Shown in pieces: positions 25,479 through 35,521 of a DNA stretch of 62,935 nucleotides. The notes beneath the pieces were generated by a model. That model did not search any database and was not told the origin of the DNA. It was given only the letters and a program-made list of their open reading frames with translations. This stretch comes from Lachnospiraceae bacterium. Lineage in GTDB: Bacteria; Bacillota; Clostridia; Lachnospirales; Lachnospiraceae. Every line of letters starts with the position of its first letter. Position 1 is the first letter of the stretch. Location: the NCBI GenBank assembly GCA_009774625.1, contig VSOB01000008.1:1-62935 (forward strand), read 5' to 3'. The position numbers and the translations under genes were made by a program.

Positions 25479-26205
25479 TCAGTATTTCATCAAATATATG
25501 CTCCTGCACAATCTGTATCTTTCCCACCTTCATCAGTTCCAGAATCACCAGGAAAGTAACGATCACCTCCATCCTGCTGCTCTGCTCTTTCAGCAGATCC
25601 CGAAAACGCAGATGTCTGTGCATACGGATACAGGCTTCGATATCGGCCGCTTTTTCATCCATATTGATCTCGTCTTTTTCTATTTTACCGTACCGGCTCC
25701 TGATCGGATCGATCCGATCCTCCTGTTTCTTCAAAATATCCCTGAACACCGCCTGCAGGCGGCTCAATGTCATGTCTCCCAAAAGCTGCCTGTAATCAAC
25801 CGGCTCTCTGTATTCCATGATCTCCTTAGGTACTGTAGGTTTCTTAAACAGATTCCGTCCCGCATCCAACTGCCTGTCCTTTAATTCATAAGACATATAC
25901 TTGTACATTTTATATTCCAGCAGTTTTTCCACCAGCTCCGCCCTTGGATCCTCTTCTTCCCCCTCTTCATCCACTTCCCGCGGAAGCAGCATCCGGCATT
26001 TGATATCAATCAATGTGGAAGCCATCACCAGAAATTCACTCATAATATTCATATCCTCGGTTTCCATCTGCCGGATGTAATCCAGATACTGTCTGGTGAT
26101 TTCCACAATCGGAATATCATATATGTCCACTTTATTTTTTTCAATCAAATGCAGCAGCAGATCCAGCGGCCCTTCAAATGCCTGAAGTTTAACTGTAATT
26201 GCCAT
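25456..26205 (-). CDS. scpA: Segregation and condensation protein A
   Basis: A 249-residue kleisin subunit of the SMC-ScpAB condensin. The N-terminus FEGPLDLLLHLIEKNKVDIYDIPIVEITRQYLDYI is diagnostic, and the C-terminal winged helix (VIVTFLVILELMKVGKIQIVQEHIFDEI) binds SMC. It overlaps the phosphoesterase upstream by 17 bases and scpB downstream, so the three genes are translationally coupled. Confidence 0.96.
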   Translation of the reverse strand: MAITVKLQAFEGPLDLLLHLIEKNKVDIYDIPIVEITRQYLDYIRQMETEDMNIMSEFLVMASTLIDIKCRMLLPREVDEEGEEEDPRAELVEKLLEYKMYKYMSYELKDRQLDAGRNLFKKPTVPKEIMEYREPVDYRQLLGDMTLSRLQAVFRDILKKQEDRIDPIRSRYGKIEKDEINMDEKAADIEACIRMHRHLRFRDLLKEQSSRMEVIVTFLVILELMKVGKIQIVQEHIFDEILIASTEAA

Positions 26206-27076
26206 CCTTTTTCTGATCCTCCTTATCGGGCCGAAGGGTAATTACTACCAACTCACCCGGATTCCACATACGAACCGGCAGAGTGTGAGTCCCCAGGCCT
26301 CTGCCCAGTATCATAATACTGCCCTTCTCCTGGAATTTACCGCCGTCATATCTGGGGAACAGCGTCGCAGACGGAGACAGCACACCGCCCAGTCCGGGCA
26401 ACCTGATAATTCCTCCGTGTACATGACCCGACAGCACCAGATCTGCGCCCCAGGCGGCATATTCACTGAAGTAAACGGGATTGTGAGCAAGCAATATCTG
26501 AAAACGGTCCCCGTTCGCCTTACCTGCCAGCCTGTCCACATAGCCCTCCGGCATTTCTCTTTTTTGAAAATGCCGGAAATACTCCCGTCCGATCTGCAGG
26601 CCACATACATCCAGATTTGCCTCCGGCAAAATCACATGATCGTTCACCAGGGGCACCACGCCGTACTCTTTCAGTTTTTCCATGTAAGTCTGATACAGAG
26701 AGCCGAAAACGGCAGGCTGTTCCCCGGTTTTCTGTTCGTGATTTCCGTTGGAGACATAGACAGGATACCGCTCTGACAATGCCTTTAAAAGCGCCAGTGC
26801 ATTGTCAAAGCCTGCCCCTGCCTTTGACGTATACATATCCCCTGCCGTCATAATGCTGTCCGGATGACAGTCCGCAATCGCCCCAAGCAGCTTCTCATTT
26901 CGCTTTCCGAACGACTTGTTATGCAGGTCAGACAGCATGACAATCGTATAGTTTCGTTTCAGTTTTTTGGATTTGACCTCATAGGGAACAACAACAAACC
27001 GATTCATATCCCTGACTATGACACCTATGCCATAGAGTACTATGAGGAAACACGCAATCAGCAAATATCGCATCAT
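26189..27076 (-). CDS. Membrane-anchored metallophosphoesterase
   Basis: 295 residues with an N-terminal membrane segment (about 4-22) and a calcineurin-like domain. Metal ligands are in SDLHNKSFG, MTAGDMYT, SNGNHEQ, LLAHNP and SGHVHGG. It resembles the YaeI/UDP-diacylglucosamine-hydrolase-like group; the substrate is not predictable. It is cotranscribed with scpAB, a frequent clostridial arrangement. Confidence 0.88.
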   Translation of the reverse strand: MMRYLLIACFLIVLYGIGVIVRDMNRFVVVPYEVKSKKLKRNYTIVMLSDLHNKSFGKRNEKLLGAIADCHPDSIMTAGDMYTSKAGAGFDNALALLKALSERYPVYVSNGNHEQKTGEQPAVFGSLYQTYMEKLKEYGVVPLVNDHVILPEANLDVCGLQIGREYFRHFQKREMPEGYVDRLAGKANGDRFQILLAHNPVYFSEYAAWGADLVLSGHVHGGIIRLPGLGGVLSPSATLFPRYDGGKFQEKGSIMILGRGLGTHTLPVRMWNPGELVVITLRPDKEDQKKDGNYS

Positions 27077-27143
27077 ATCTTCCCGTTATCCTTTTTTCAT
27101 TACAATGCATTAGTATATCATGAATTTCGGATTCTTGAAAGTC

Positions 27144-28439
27144 CTAAAAGAAAATCCTGAATACTTTCTTCACATAGTCCCGGTAGGTGGCCCGCTCCAC
27201 CGTTTCCGAAAAAAGAATATCCACACTGCCGATTTCTTTTCCATCCAGAGTATAAATCGCCCTGCCGGCGATGTCCCCTTTGCTTACAGGTGCTTCCACT
27301 TCTTCCGGCAGCCTGATTTCCTTCTGGATCCGGTTCACATCGTTGCCTGCCGTATCCAGATACCGGAAGGCTTCCCGATAAGCGATCTGTACTTCCTCTG
27401 CCACACCGCCTGTCACCTTTCTCGCCGTCAGCGCATCTTTATTCTCGTCTGTGTACAGACTACTGACCGCAAATCCATAGTTCAGCAGCTTCATGGCATC
27501 CTGAAACCGGATCTTATAATCAGGCGCTGCCATCACGACCGCGATCAGATCAATGCCGTCTTTGTTGGCTGTGGCCGACAGACAGTATTTGGCCTTATCG
27601 GTGGAACCGGTTTTCAGCCCTGTGGCATAGGGATACTGCTTCAGCAGCTTATTGGTACTGGACAATGTAAACTGACTGCTTCCATTACGGGTCGTATGCG
27701 TTATGTCCTCCATCCAGATTTCGGTATACTGATAGATTTCCGGATGCTCCGTAATCAAAGCCTGCGACATCAGCGCCACATCTTTTGCCGTCGTATAATG
27801 GCTGTCGGAAGATGTCAGACCACAGCAGTCCTCAAAATGCGTATCTGTCATTCCCAGACTTTCCGCTTTTTTGTTCATCATGGCAACAAATTCTTCTTCT
27901 GTTCCAGCGATATGCTCTGCCATTGCCACAGAAGCATCGTTTCCGCTTGCCACCGTGATACATTTGATCAGCGTATCCACAGTCTGCACCTCTCCCTCTT
28001 CCAGAAATACCTGAGAGCCGCCCATAGACTTGGCATGCGCACTGGTGGTCACTGCATCATCCAGATGTATCTTACCTGCCTTCAGATGATCAAAGATCAG
28101 CAAAAGCGTCATAATCTTTGTGATACTGGCCGGACTTCTGCGCATCTGTGCATCCTTCTGAAAGATCACCTGCCCTGTGGAGGCTTCCATCAGAATCGCG
28201 GAGGGCGCTGCTATCTGCACACCTTCCCCGGCCTGTGCCGCCCCGCTTTCCTCTGTACCGCCGCTCTGCTCTGCACTTTCCGACTCCCCGGTACGCTCCG
28301 TGCCGTCCTGCTGCATCTCTTGCCCGTTCTCACCGTTCTCTCCCTCTGCCGATGTAATGCAGACAGGGAAAAACAGACAGACTGCCAAAACAGCCAGGCA
28401 CAGCATGACAGATACCAGCTTATGTAGGATCCGTTTCAC
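27144..28439 (-). CDS. D-alanyl-D-alanine carboxypeptidase (DacF-like)
   Basis: 431 residues starting at a GTG preceded by GGGAG 9 bases upstream; an in-frame stop two codons upstream excludes a longer form. A cleavable signal peptide (about 1-30) precedes a Ser/Glu/Gly-rich linker. The S11 motifs are SITK (PASITKIM), SGN (ASGNDASVAMAEH) and KTG (GLKTGSTDKAKYC). A C-terminal PBP5 domain follows. Its position upstream of the phosphoesterase-scpAB genes suggests one transcript. Confidence 0.92.
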   Translation of the reverse strand: MKRILHKLVSVMLCLAVLAVCLFFPVCITSAEGENGENGQEMQQDGTERTGESESAEQSGGTEESGAAQAGEGVQIAAPSAILMEASTGQVIFQKDAQMRRSPASITKIMTLLLIFDHLKAGKIHLDDAVTTSAHAKSMGGSQVFLEEGEVQTVDTLIKCITVASGNDASVAMAEHIAGTEEEFVAMMNKKAESLGMTDTHFEDCCGLTSSDSHYTTAKDVALMSQALITEHPEIYQYTEIWMEDITHTTRNGSSQFTLSSTNKLLKQYPYATGLKTGSTDKAKYCLSATANKDGIDLIAVVMAAPDYKIRFQDAMKLLNYGFAVSSLYTDENKDALTARKVTGGVAEEVQIAYREAFRYLDTAGNDVNRIQKEIRLPEEVEAPVSKGDIAGRAIYTLDGKEIGSVDILFSETVERATYRDYVKKVFRIFF

Positions 28440-28535
28440 ACATCATCACTCCCGCTAATGGGTTCTGTCACATATATATGAATCTGTGTAAAAAGTTATA
28501 CATGACAACCGGCGGATGGTGTATCCGGCAATACG

Positions 28536-28580
28536 CAAAAAAGGCAAATCATCAGCCATCCGCTGAAAATCTGCCTTTTG
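28536..28580. terminator. Terminator between the chemoreceptor and carboxypeptidase genes
   Basis: AAAAAAGGCA and TGCCTTTT flank a partly paired 25-base interior, giving a hairpin with A/T tails on both sides. It lies just after the chemoreceptor stop codon. Confidence 0.6.
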
Positions 28581-28598
28581 TATCTTATATCCTGTCCT

Positions 28599-30311
28599 TT
28601 ATAGTGTAAAATACTGAAATTCCGCCCGCAGTTCATCTGCGATCTGCTCCAGATTTCTGGCATCCGTTGAAATTTCCAACATAATCTCTGTCAGCTCAGA
28701 CACCGCCGAGGAGGTTTCCTGTGTGCTCGCTGCATTTTTCTGTGCTATGGAGGTCAGGTTCTGCGCTGATCCCACCACATTTCCCCTTGTCTTGTCAATT
28801 TCTCTGGTGCTGTCTGCAATCTCATTGACCGCAAGAACCGAATGATCAATCCCGCCTTTAAGCTGCCGGAACATATCGCTTGCCTTATCCACCCGGCTGC
28901 TTTGTTCCACCATAATCTGCCGGACTTCATCCATTGTTTCCACTGCCTGATCAGAATCTTCGATCAGGGAAGTCACGATTTCCTCAATCTTTCTCGCCGA
29001 ATCATTGGACTGCTCTGCCAGCTTCTGGATCTGTGCGGCCACCACGGCAAAGCCTCTTCCCTGTTCGCCTGCTCTTGCTGCCTCAATGGATGCGTTCAGC
29101 GAAAGCAGATTGGTTTCTTCTGCAATCTCCGTAATCAGATTCACCGCCTGCCTGATCTTCAACGCAGACTCATTGGTGGTATTGGTCTGTTCATAGATCA
29201 CCTCTATCGCGCCTTTGGTTTTGCCGTTAATCTCCTCCAGCTCCTTCAGTGTATCAATGGCATCATCCCCCAGACGGGTCATATCAGCTGCATTGGCATT
29301 CAGGCTGTCGACCTGCATATTGTTGTTTTCAATCATATTGCCCATCATAATCACATTTTCTGTGGTTTCCTGGGTTTCTTCCGCCTGCGCAGTAGCCCCC
29401 TGGGAAATTTCATTCACCGCCGCGTCAATACGCGATATATGATTCGACGACAGCTCTGTCTGATCATTCAGGGCATCCGCCGATTTATGTAAATCCTGAC
29501 ACATGGTGTTGATATGGCTGATGATTTCGAAAAGATGACGTTTCAGATTCTCAATGGCACGTATAATGTCTCCCACTTCATCCTTTGCCCGAAGATCCTG
29601 CTCCCGTACCACTATCCCCAGATTGCCTCCTGCCACTTCTCCCACCACACTGATGCCGCGATACAGCCGTCTGATAATGTGATGTACCACAAGCCAGCAG
29701 ACCAGAGAACAAACCGCCATAAGCAAAATTCCCGTAACTGCAATGAAACGAAGGATCATGGCAATCTCCCAATCCACCTTTTCCTGTTTCATTCCCGCAA
29801 AAATCATACCCACCGGCGTATTCGGATCGGATGAATTGTACAGAGGCGCATAGTAAGCAAAATAAGGCTGGCCCTGTACATCCACATTTTCCGCAAAATA
29901 GGTTTCTCCGCCCTTCAGCACCTTATCAATGACTGTCTGAGATGCTTTCGTATCAATTTCCCGCTGACCGCTCTCATCCCGGACTGTGGTCGCCTTTCTT
30001 GTATCCCCGTAAAATATGGTAATATCTATCTCGGCATTTTCACTGATGCTGTCAAGCCCTTCCATATCCTGAGTCAGATTCAGCACCCCGCCGTTCCACA
30101 GCTCGCCGTTCTCATCCACATAGTACTCATCCTCATACCCCAGACCTCTGCAGATACTTTCTTCCACTGCAAGCGTCATGGCATACAAATCATTCTGCAC
30201 GATGTCCTTTACCACAGTGCTGATCCGAACCGAACATACCAGATAAATAACTCCGCACAAAATAATGATCGGCGCAATAACCAGTAACAAGATTTTCCCC
30301 TTCAGCTTCAT
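28599..30311 (-). CDS. Methyl-accepting chemotaxis protein with single Cache sensor
   Basis: 570 residues. A membrane segment (about 5-27) is followed by an extracytoplasmic single-Cache domain (about 28-190, ending PVGMIFAGM). A second membrane segment (about 190-213), a HAMP domain and the long helical signalling domain follow. The hairpin tip (EIAEETNLLSLNASIEAARAGEQGRGFAVVA) that binds CheA/CheW is intact. It senses an unknown small molecule. It has no CheR-binding pentapeptide and stands apart from other chemotaxis genes, apart from cheR 19 kb away. Confidence 0.93.
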   Translation of the reverse strand: MKLKGKILLLVIAPIIILCGVIYLVCSVRISTVVKDIVQNDLYAMTLAVEESICRGLGYEDEYYVDENGELWNGGVLNLTQDMEGLDSISENAEIDITIFYGDTRKATTVRDESGQREIDTKASQTVIDKVLKGGETYFAENVDVQGQPYFAYYAPLYNSSDPNTPVGMIFAGMKQEKVDWEIAMILRFIAVTGILLMAVCSLVCWLVVHHIIRRLYRGISVVGEVAGGNLGIVVREQDLRAKDEVGDIIRAIENLKRHLFEIISHINTMCQDLHKSADALNDQTELSSNHISRIDAAVNEISQGATAQAEETQETTENVIMMGNMIENNNMQVDSLNANAADMTRLGDDAIDTLKELEEINGKTKGAIEVIYEQTNTTNESALKIRQAVNLITEIAEETNLLSLNASIEAARAGEQGRGFAVVAAQIQKLAEQSNDSARKIEEIVTSLIEDSDQAVETMDEVRQIMVEQSSRVDKASDMFRQLKGGIDHSVLAVNEIADSTREIDKTRGNVVGSAQNLTSIAQKNAASTQETSSAVSELTEIMLEISTDARNLEQIADELRAEFQYFTL

Positions 30312-30350
30312 AGGTACCCATCCTCCTCTTCCCCATATGTACTTTTGAAT

Positions 30351-30944
30351 CTAATACCAACGGGCACGGAACATTTCATATGTTTCTTTTATTTTAGCAC
30401 AATATTTTTCCACATTCCAGTGCAGCGCACGAAACAAATGAAATAAAATATCAAGGGATACCAAAACAACTAAAACCGAACATATTTTTGTCCCTTTTTC
30501 ATAAGAATACCGGTCGATAAATCCCATTATCTTTCCGTTCAGAAACATAATGATGATGACTGCATAGAACCCCCAGGCAATCGTACTTTCCAGACAGACG
30601 ATCCCTTTATAATTAAAAGGCTTTTCATTATAATCCCACCATAGTTCCCCGAACAGAGCCAGCATCAGCTTCCCTACCAGAAATTCAAACACAGTGGCGG
30701 CCACTGCACCCGCAATGTACAGTTCTATGTATCTTCCCTCCAGAGGATGCAGAATCAGATAACCAAGCACACCTCCGAAACCATAAATCGGACAAAACGG
30801 TCCTTTTGCAAATCCTCTGTTGGTCAAACGTCTGTTACAAAGCGACATATAGATGGATTCCACCAGCCACCCGATCATACTGTAAATTAAAAATGAAGCT
30901 ATGATATGGTAGATATCCGTCCCAAACAATTCCTTCGTCCACAT
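30351..30944 (-). CDS. PF06541-family membrane protein (putative ABC transporter permease)
   Basis: 197 residues with about five membrane segments. The family signature is visible as FLIYSMIGWLVESIYMSLCNRRLTNRGFAKGPFCPIYGFG near the N-terminus and YNEKPFNYKGIVCLESTIAWGF in the middle. The family is labelled ABC-transporter type IV but carries no ATPase, and its function is unknown. It has no transporter partner here. Confidence 0.85.
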   Translation of the reverse strand: MWTKELFGTDIYHIIASFLIYSMIGWLVESIYMSLCNRRLTNRGFAKGPFCPIYGFGGVLGYLILHPLEGRYIELYIAGAVAATVFEFLVGKLMLALFGELWWDYNEKPFNYKGIVCLESTIAWGFYAVIIIMFLNGKIMGFIDRYSYEKGTKICSVLVVLVSLDILFHLFRALHWNVEKYCAKIKETYEMFRARWY

Positions 30945-30971
30945 ACTTCCCTCACCTCACTGCATGATTTC

Positions 30972-31006
30972 AAAAAGTCTCAGGTATTTGCGTACCTGAG
31001 ACTTTT
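30972..31006. terminator. Terminator after rpsU
   Basis: AAAAGTCTCAGGTA and TACCTGAGACTTTT pair perfectly over 14 bases around a 6-base loop, a strong terminator that can act in both directions. Confidence 0.92.
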
Positions 31007-31022
31007 CTGCTTACTTCCTGAA

Positions 31023-31199
31023 TCAATTATATTTGCGTTTTCTTGCCGCTTCTGATTTCTTTTTACGTTTTACGCTCGGTTTCTCGTAATGCTCTCTTTT
31101 ACGGATTTCCTGCTGAATACCAGCTTTCGCACAACTTCTCTTGAAACGACGTAAAGCGCTGTCTAAAGTCTCGTTTTCTTTTACGATTACGTTCGACAT
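31023..31199 (-). CDS. rpsU: Small ribosomal subunit protein S21
   Basis: A 58-residue basic protein starting MSNVIVKENETLDSALRRFK and ending KKKSEAARKRKYN, an unambiguous S21. It binds the 30S platform near the anti-Shine-Dalgarno region. It is monocistronic here, with its own strong promoter (31281-31308) and a perfect terminator. Confidence 0.97.
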   Translation of the reverse strand: MSNVIVKENETLDSALRRFKRSCAKAGIQQEIRKREHYEKPSVKRKKKSEAARKRKYN

Positions 31200-31280
31200 A
31201 TCACACCCAACCTCCCTTCAGTCCCTTCGAATCAACACGACTGATCGGGTCATTTTTATGCACGTATCTGCACATGTATC

Positions 31281-31308
31281 ATTATAGCACATTTCGTACA
31301 CACGTCAA
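31281..31308 (-). promoter_or_regulatory. rpsU promoter
   Basis: On the minus strand TTGACG (31303-31308), a 16-base spacer and TATAAT (31281-31286) form a near-consensus promoter about 80 bases before the rpsU start. Confidence 0.8.
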
Positions 31309-31370
31309 CAGTTTTTTTGTATTTTCGCACAAGTTTTCTGCCGCGGCATCTTTTCCAGTCTCCTGACAGT

Positions 31371-34010
31371 CTACTGCAGCTGGCTCTCCAGTACTCTGGC
31401 CGCTTCCTCTATCGCACTTTCGATCCCCGCCGGATTCTTTCCGCCGGCCTGTGCCATATTGGGTCTGCCGCCGCCTCCGCCGCCAACCAGCTTTGCAATC
31501 CCCCGGATCAGATTGCCTGCATGGGCTCCCTGCTTCTGTACACCTTCCGTGGCCATCGCCACGATATTCACCTTACCGCCGGCATCGGAAAGAAGTATCA
31601 CCACGCCTTCTCCCAGCTTTTCCTTAAGCTGATCCCCAAGCTCCCGCAGTCCGTTCATATCCACGCCGCTCACTCTGGCTGCCAGAAGCTTTACACCTTT
31701 TATCTCAATCACCTGATCCGTCACATCACCGAGCGCTTCCTTCGCCGCCCTGCTCTTCTGTGCCTCCAGTTCGCTCCGCAGACTCTTTGTCTCCGCAAGC
31801 AGATGACGGATCCGCTCTGCCAGCTCTTCCGGTGATGTCTTAAGAAGCCCTGCCGCTTCTCTCACATGCTTTTCCAGCTCTGCATAGTACCTGCGCACAC
31901 CGCTGCCGGTCAGCGCTTCGATTCTTCGCACACCTGCGGCGACACCGTTTTCCGAAATGATTTTAAACCCGCCGATGGTCCCTGTGTTGGCCACATGAGT
32001 ACCGCCGCACAGCTCCACAGAAAAATCCCCCATCGTCACCACACGCACGGTTTCGCCGTATTTTTCTCCAAACAGCGCCATAGCGCCGGTCTTTCTGGCC
32101 TCTTCGATGGACATTTCCTGCGTCACCACTGACAGTGCAGCCTCGATTTGCTCATTGACGATGGCTTCTGTTTTCTCAAGCTCCTCTTTCGTCATGGCAG
32201 AGAAATGGCTGAAGTCAAAGCGCAGACGTTCCCCGTCCACATAGGAACCCGCCTGTTCCACATGCGTACCCAGCACCATACGCAGCGCTTTCTGCAGCAA
32301 ATGGGTTGCGCTGTGATTTTTACAGGTTTCTGCCCGGTTTCCGGCAGCTACCGTCAGCACTGCGCTGTCGCCCCTGCGAAGCATCCCTTTGGTCACTGTG
32401 CCGATGTGGCCGATCTTGCCGCCCAGAAATTTTACCGTATCCTTCACTGCAAATTCGCCTTCTTTGGTGCGGATCACGCCAATGTCCGCATTCTGCCCGC
32501 CCATTGTGGCATAAAAAGGAGTTTCCGCTACGAAAACCGTGGCGTTCTGCCCTTCCGATACGGCTTCCACAACCTCCGTTTCCGTCGTCAGCACAGAAAT
32601 CTCAGATGTATGCTCCAGCCTGTCATATCCTACAAATCTGGAAGTCACCGACGGATCAATGGACTCATATACGGTGGCATCCGCTCCCATATAATTGGTT
32701 TCTTTGTGAGCCGCCTGAGCCTGAGCCTTCTGCTCTTTCATGGCATCGGCAAATCCCGCTTCATCGACCGAAAACCCCTTTTCCTCCAGAATTTCCCTTG
32801 TCAGATCAAACGGAAATCCATAGGTGTCATAGAGTTTAAACGCATCTTTTCCGGACAACTCCCTTTTCCCTTCCCGCTCCATCCCGGCTTCCAGGTCTGC
32901 CAGAATGGCAAGTCCTCTGTCGATGGTTTTATTGAAATTATTTTCTTCCTGTGTCAGCACATTAAAGATAAATTCTTTTTTCTCTTCCAGCTCCGGATAA
33001 CCGTCTTTGCTGCCTTCAATCACCGTACTGCTCAGATTGGCCAGAAAAGCGCCCTCTATCCCCAGGAGCCTGCCGTGACGGGCCGCCCGGCGGATGATCT
33101 TGCGCAGCACATAGCCCCTTCCTTCATTGGAAGGCATAATGCCGTCGGAAATCATAAAGGTGGCGGAACGGATATGGTCTGTCACGATACGGATGGAAAC
33201 ATCCCATGCATACTCTTTTCTGTATTCCTTTCCTGCCAGCTCACATACCCGGTTGCGCAGCGTCTGGATCGTATCCACATCAAAGATGGAATCCACATCC
33301 TGCACCACGGTAGCCAGACGCTCCAGCCCCATGCCGGTATCGATGTTTTTCTGAACCAGTTCGGTATAATTGCCCTTTCCGTCATTGTCAAACTGGGTAA
33401 ACACATTATTCCATATCTCTATATAGCGGTCGCAGTCGCAGCCTACGGTACAGTCCGGTTTTCCGCAGCCATACTTCTCGCCCCGGTCATAATAGACTTC
33501 GGAACAGGGACCGCAGGGACCTGCTCCGTGCTCCCAGAAATTATCCGCCTTGCCGAAACGGAAAATACGCTCCGGCCCTATGCCGATTTTCTGATTCCAA
33601 ATGGCAAAAGCCTCTTCGTCGTTCTCATAGATGGAAGGATAGAGCCTGCTTTCTTCCAGTCCCACCACCTGAGTCAGAAATTCCCATGTCCAGGCAATCG
33701 CTTCTTCCTTGAAATAGTCCCCAAAGGAAAAATTGCCCAGCATCTCAAAAAAAGTACCATGTCTTGCAGTCTTTCCGATATTTTCAATGTCGCCCGTCCG
33801 GATGCATTTCTGACAGGTCGTCACCCGCCTTCTGGGGGGGATCTCCTGCCCGGTAAAATAAGGTTTTAAAGGCGCCATACCGGAATTGATCAGCAGCAGA
33901 CTGTTGTCATTATGAGGTACAAGAGAAAAACTTTTCATCGCCAGATGTCCCTTGCTCTCAAAAAATTCCAGAAACATTTTACGTAATTCGTTCACACCGT
34001 AAGCATTCAC
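31371..34010 (-). CDS. alaS: Alanyl-tRNA synthetase
   Basis: 879 residues, the normal length, charging tRNA-Ala. Class II motifs lie in the first 240 residues (FLEFFESKGHLAMKSFSLVPHND; RVTTCQKCIRTGDIENIGKTARHGTFFEMLGNFSFGDYFKEEAI). The editing domain has HSATHLLQKALR and ELCGGTHV; the DHHA1 tail has GGGGGGRPNMAQAGGK. I chose the GTG at 34008-34010, with GGAGG 9 bases upstream. The in-frame ATG at 34088 would overlap glyS and add 26 residues not found in relatives. No T-box precedes it. Confidence 0.95.
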   Translation of the reverse strand: MNAYGVNELRKMFLEFFESKGHLAMKSFSLVPHNDNSLLLINSGMAPLKPYFTGQEIPPRRRVTTCQKCIRTGDIENIGKTARHGTFFEMLGNFSFGDYFKEEAIAWTWEFLTQVVGLEESRLYPSIYENDEEAFAIWNQKIGIGPERIFRFGKADNFWEHGAGPCGPCSEVYYDRGEKYGCGKPDCTVGCDCDRYIEIWNNVFTQFDNDGKGNYTELVQKNIDTGMGLERLATVVQDVDSIFDVDTIQTLRNRVCELAGKEYRKEYAWDVSIRIVTDHIRSATFMISDGIMPSNEGRGYVLRKIIRRAARHGRLLGIEGAFLANLSSTVIEGSKDGYPELEEKKEFIFNVLTQEENNFNKTIDRGLAILADLEAGMEREGKRELSGKDAFKLYDTYGFPFDLTREILEEKGFSVDEAGFADAMKEQKAQAQAAHKETNYMGADATVYESIDPSVTSRFVGYDRLEHTSEISVLTTETEVVEAVSEGQNATVFVAETPFYATMGGQNADIGVIRTKEGEFAVKDTVKFLGGKIGHIGTVTKGMLRRGDSAVLTVAAGNRAETCKNHSATHLLQKALRMVLGTHVEQAGSYVDGERLRFDFSHFSAMTKEELEKTEAIVNEQIEAALSVVTQEMSIEEARKTGAMALFGEKYGETVRVVTMGDFSVELCGGTHVANTGTIGGFKIISENGVAAGVRRIEALTGSGVRRYYAELEKHVREAAGLLKTSPEELAERIRHLLAETKSLRSELEAQKSRAAKEALGDVTDQVIEIKGVKLLAARVSGVDMNGLRELGDQLKEKLGEGVVILLSDAGGKVNIVAMATEGVQKQGAHAGNLIRGIAKLVGGGGGGRPNMAQAGGKNPAGIESAIEEAARVLESQLQ

Positions 34011-34084
34011 GTGATTTTTCCTCCAACTCTGTGATAGAAGATAAGCAGTTATTCCGGAAAAGATGCCGCTTTCCCGAACTAAAA

Positions 34085-35485
34085 TCAAACTATAAATTTA
34101 TCTGCAAAATAGGCATCCAGCTGTGAAATCTCCACCCGCTCCTGCTCCATGGAATCCCGGAAACGAACTGTGACACAATGGTCTGTTTCCGAGTCGAAAT
34201 CGTATGTAACACAGAACGGTGTACCGATCTCATCCTGCCTGCGGTAACGCTTGCCGATATTGCCCCGGTCATCATATTCACAGTTATACTTTTTGGACAG
34301 AGCCGCATAGATCTTCTCTGCGCCCTCGCCCAGCTTTTTGGACAGAGGCAGTACGCCGATCTTCACAGGGGCAATGGCCGGATGGAAATGCAGCACTGTC
34401 CGCATATCTCCGCCTTCCAGCTCTTCTTCGTCATAGGCCGCACAAAGGAATGCCAGCACCACCCGGTCGGCACCCAGCGACGGTTCGATTACATAAGGCA
34501 CATACTTGATGTTTTTGCTATCGTCAAAATAGGTCAGATCCTGGCCGGAAGTATTCTGGTGCTGAGTCAGATCATAATCTGTCCTGTCCGCCACGCCCCA
34601 CAGCTCACCCCAGCCGATGGATGGGAATAAAAACTCGATGTCGCTGGTCGCTTTGGAATAAAATGCCAGCTCGGCAGGGTCATGGTCACGCACACGCATT
34701 TCTTCTTCTTTGATTCCCAGATCTTTCAGCCAGTTGATGCAAAATTCCTTCCAGTATTTGAACCATTCCAGATCCGTATCCGGCTCGCAGAAAAATTCCA
34801 GTTCCATCTGCTCAAACTCCCTTGTACGGAACGTAAAGTTTCCGGGGCTGATTTCATTTCTGAATGACTTACCGATCTGACCGATGCCGAAAGGAATCTT
34901 CTTCCGGGAAGTTCTCTGTACATTTTTGAAATTCACAAAGATACCCTGCGCCGTCTCCGGACGCAGATACAAAGTATCCTTTGCATCCTCCGTTACGCCC
35001 TGAAAGGTCTTGAACATCAGGTTGAACTGACGGATATCCGTAAAATTATGTTTGCCGCAGGTAGGACAGGGCACCTGATGCTCTTCCACAAACGCTTTCA
35101 TCTGTTCCTGGCTCCAGCCGTCCACACTCTCGTCCAGCACAATATTCTGTTCTGCGCAGTAATCTTCAATGATTTTATCCGCACGGAAACGTTCATGGCA
35201 TTCTCTGCAGTCCATCAGCGGATCGGAAAAGCCGCCCAGATGCCCGCTGGCCACCCAGGTCTGCGGATTCATCAGAATCGCACAGTCCACGCCTACATTA
35301 TAGGGATTTTCGGTAATAAACTTCTGCCACCAGGCTTTTTTCACATTGTTTTTCAATTCCACACCCAGATTGCCATAGTCCCATGTATTGGCCAGCCCTC
35401 CGTAAATATCGGAACCGGGATATACAAATCCCCTGGCCTTCGCCAATGCCACAATCTTATCCAGTGTCAGTGTTGTCTTATCCAT
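34085..35485 (-). CDS. glyS: Glycyl-tRNA synthetase, single-chain dimeric type
   Basis: 466 residues of the class II alpha2 type. The N-terminus MDKTTLTLDKIVALAKARGFVYPGSDIYGGLANTWDYG is diagnostic, with zinc-binding cysteines in MDCRECHERF and CPTCGKHN. Motif 2 (LRPETAQGIFVNFKNV) and motif 3 (EPSLGADRVVLAFL) are clear. An anticodon-binding domain ends the chain. It lies 74 bases before alaS and 36 bases after the lipoprotein gene. No T-box leader is visible. Confidence 0.96.
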   Translation of the reverse strand: MDKTTLTLDKIVALAKARGFVYPGSDIYGGLANTWDYGNLGVELKNNVKKAWWQKFITENPYNVGVDCAILMNPQTWVASGHLGGFSDPLMDCRECHERFRADKIIEDYCAEQNIVLDESVDGWSQEQMKAFVEEHQVPCPTCGKHNFTDIRQFNLMFKTFQGVTEDAKDTLYLRPETAQGIFVNFKNVQRTSRKKIPFGIGQIGKSFRNEISPGNFTFRTREFEQMELEFFCEPDTDLEWFKYWKEFCINWLKDLGIKEEEMRVRDHDPAELAFYSKATSDIEFLFPSIGWGELWGVADRTDYDLTQHQNTSGQDLTYFDDSKNIKYVPYVIEPSLGADRVVLAFLCAAYDEEELEGGDMRTVLHFHPAIAPVKIGVLPLSKKLGEGAEKIYAALSKKYNCEYDDRGNIGKRYRRQDEIGTPFCVTYDFDSETDHCVTVRFRDSMEQERVEISQLDAYFADKFIV

Positions 35486-35521
35486 ACTGATTTCCTCTCT
35501 GTCTCTGCTTGGTTTTCCGGT

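Noticed and set aside
34011..34084. T-box leader for alaS, and likewise before glyS (35486-35521)
   Set aside because: The gaps of 74 and 36 bases are too short for a T-box and contain no terminator hairpin or T-box core sequence.
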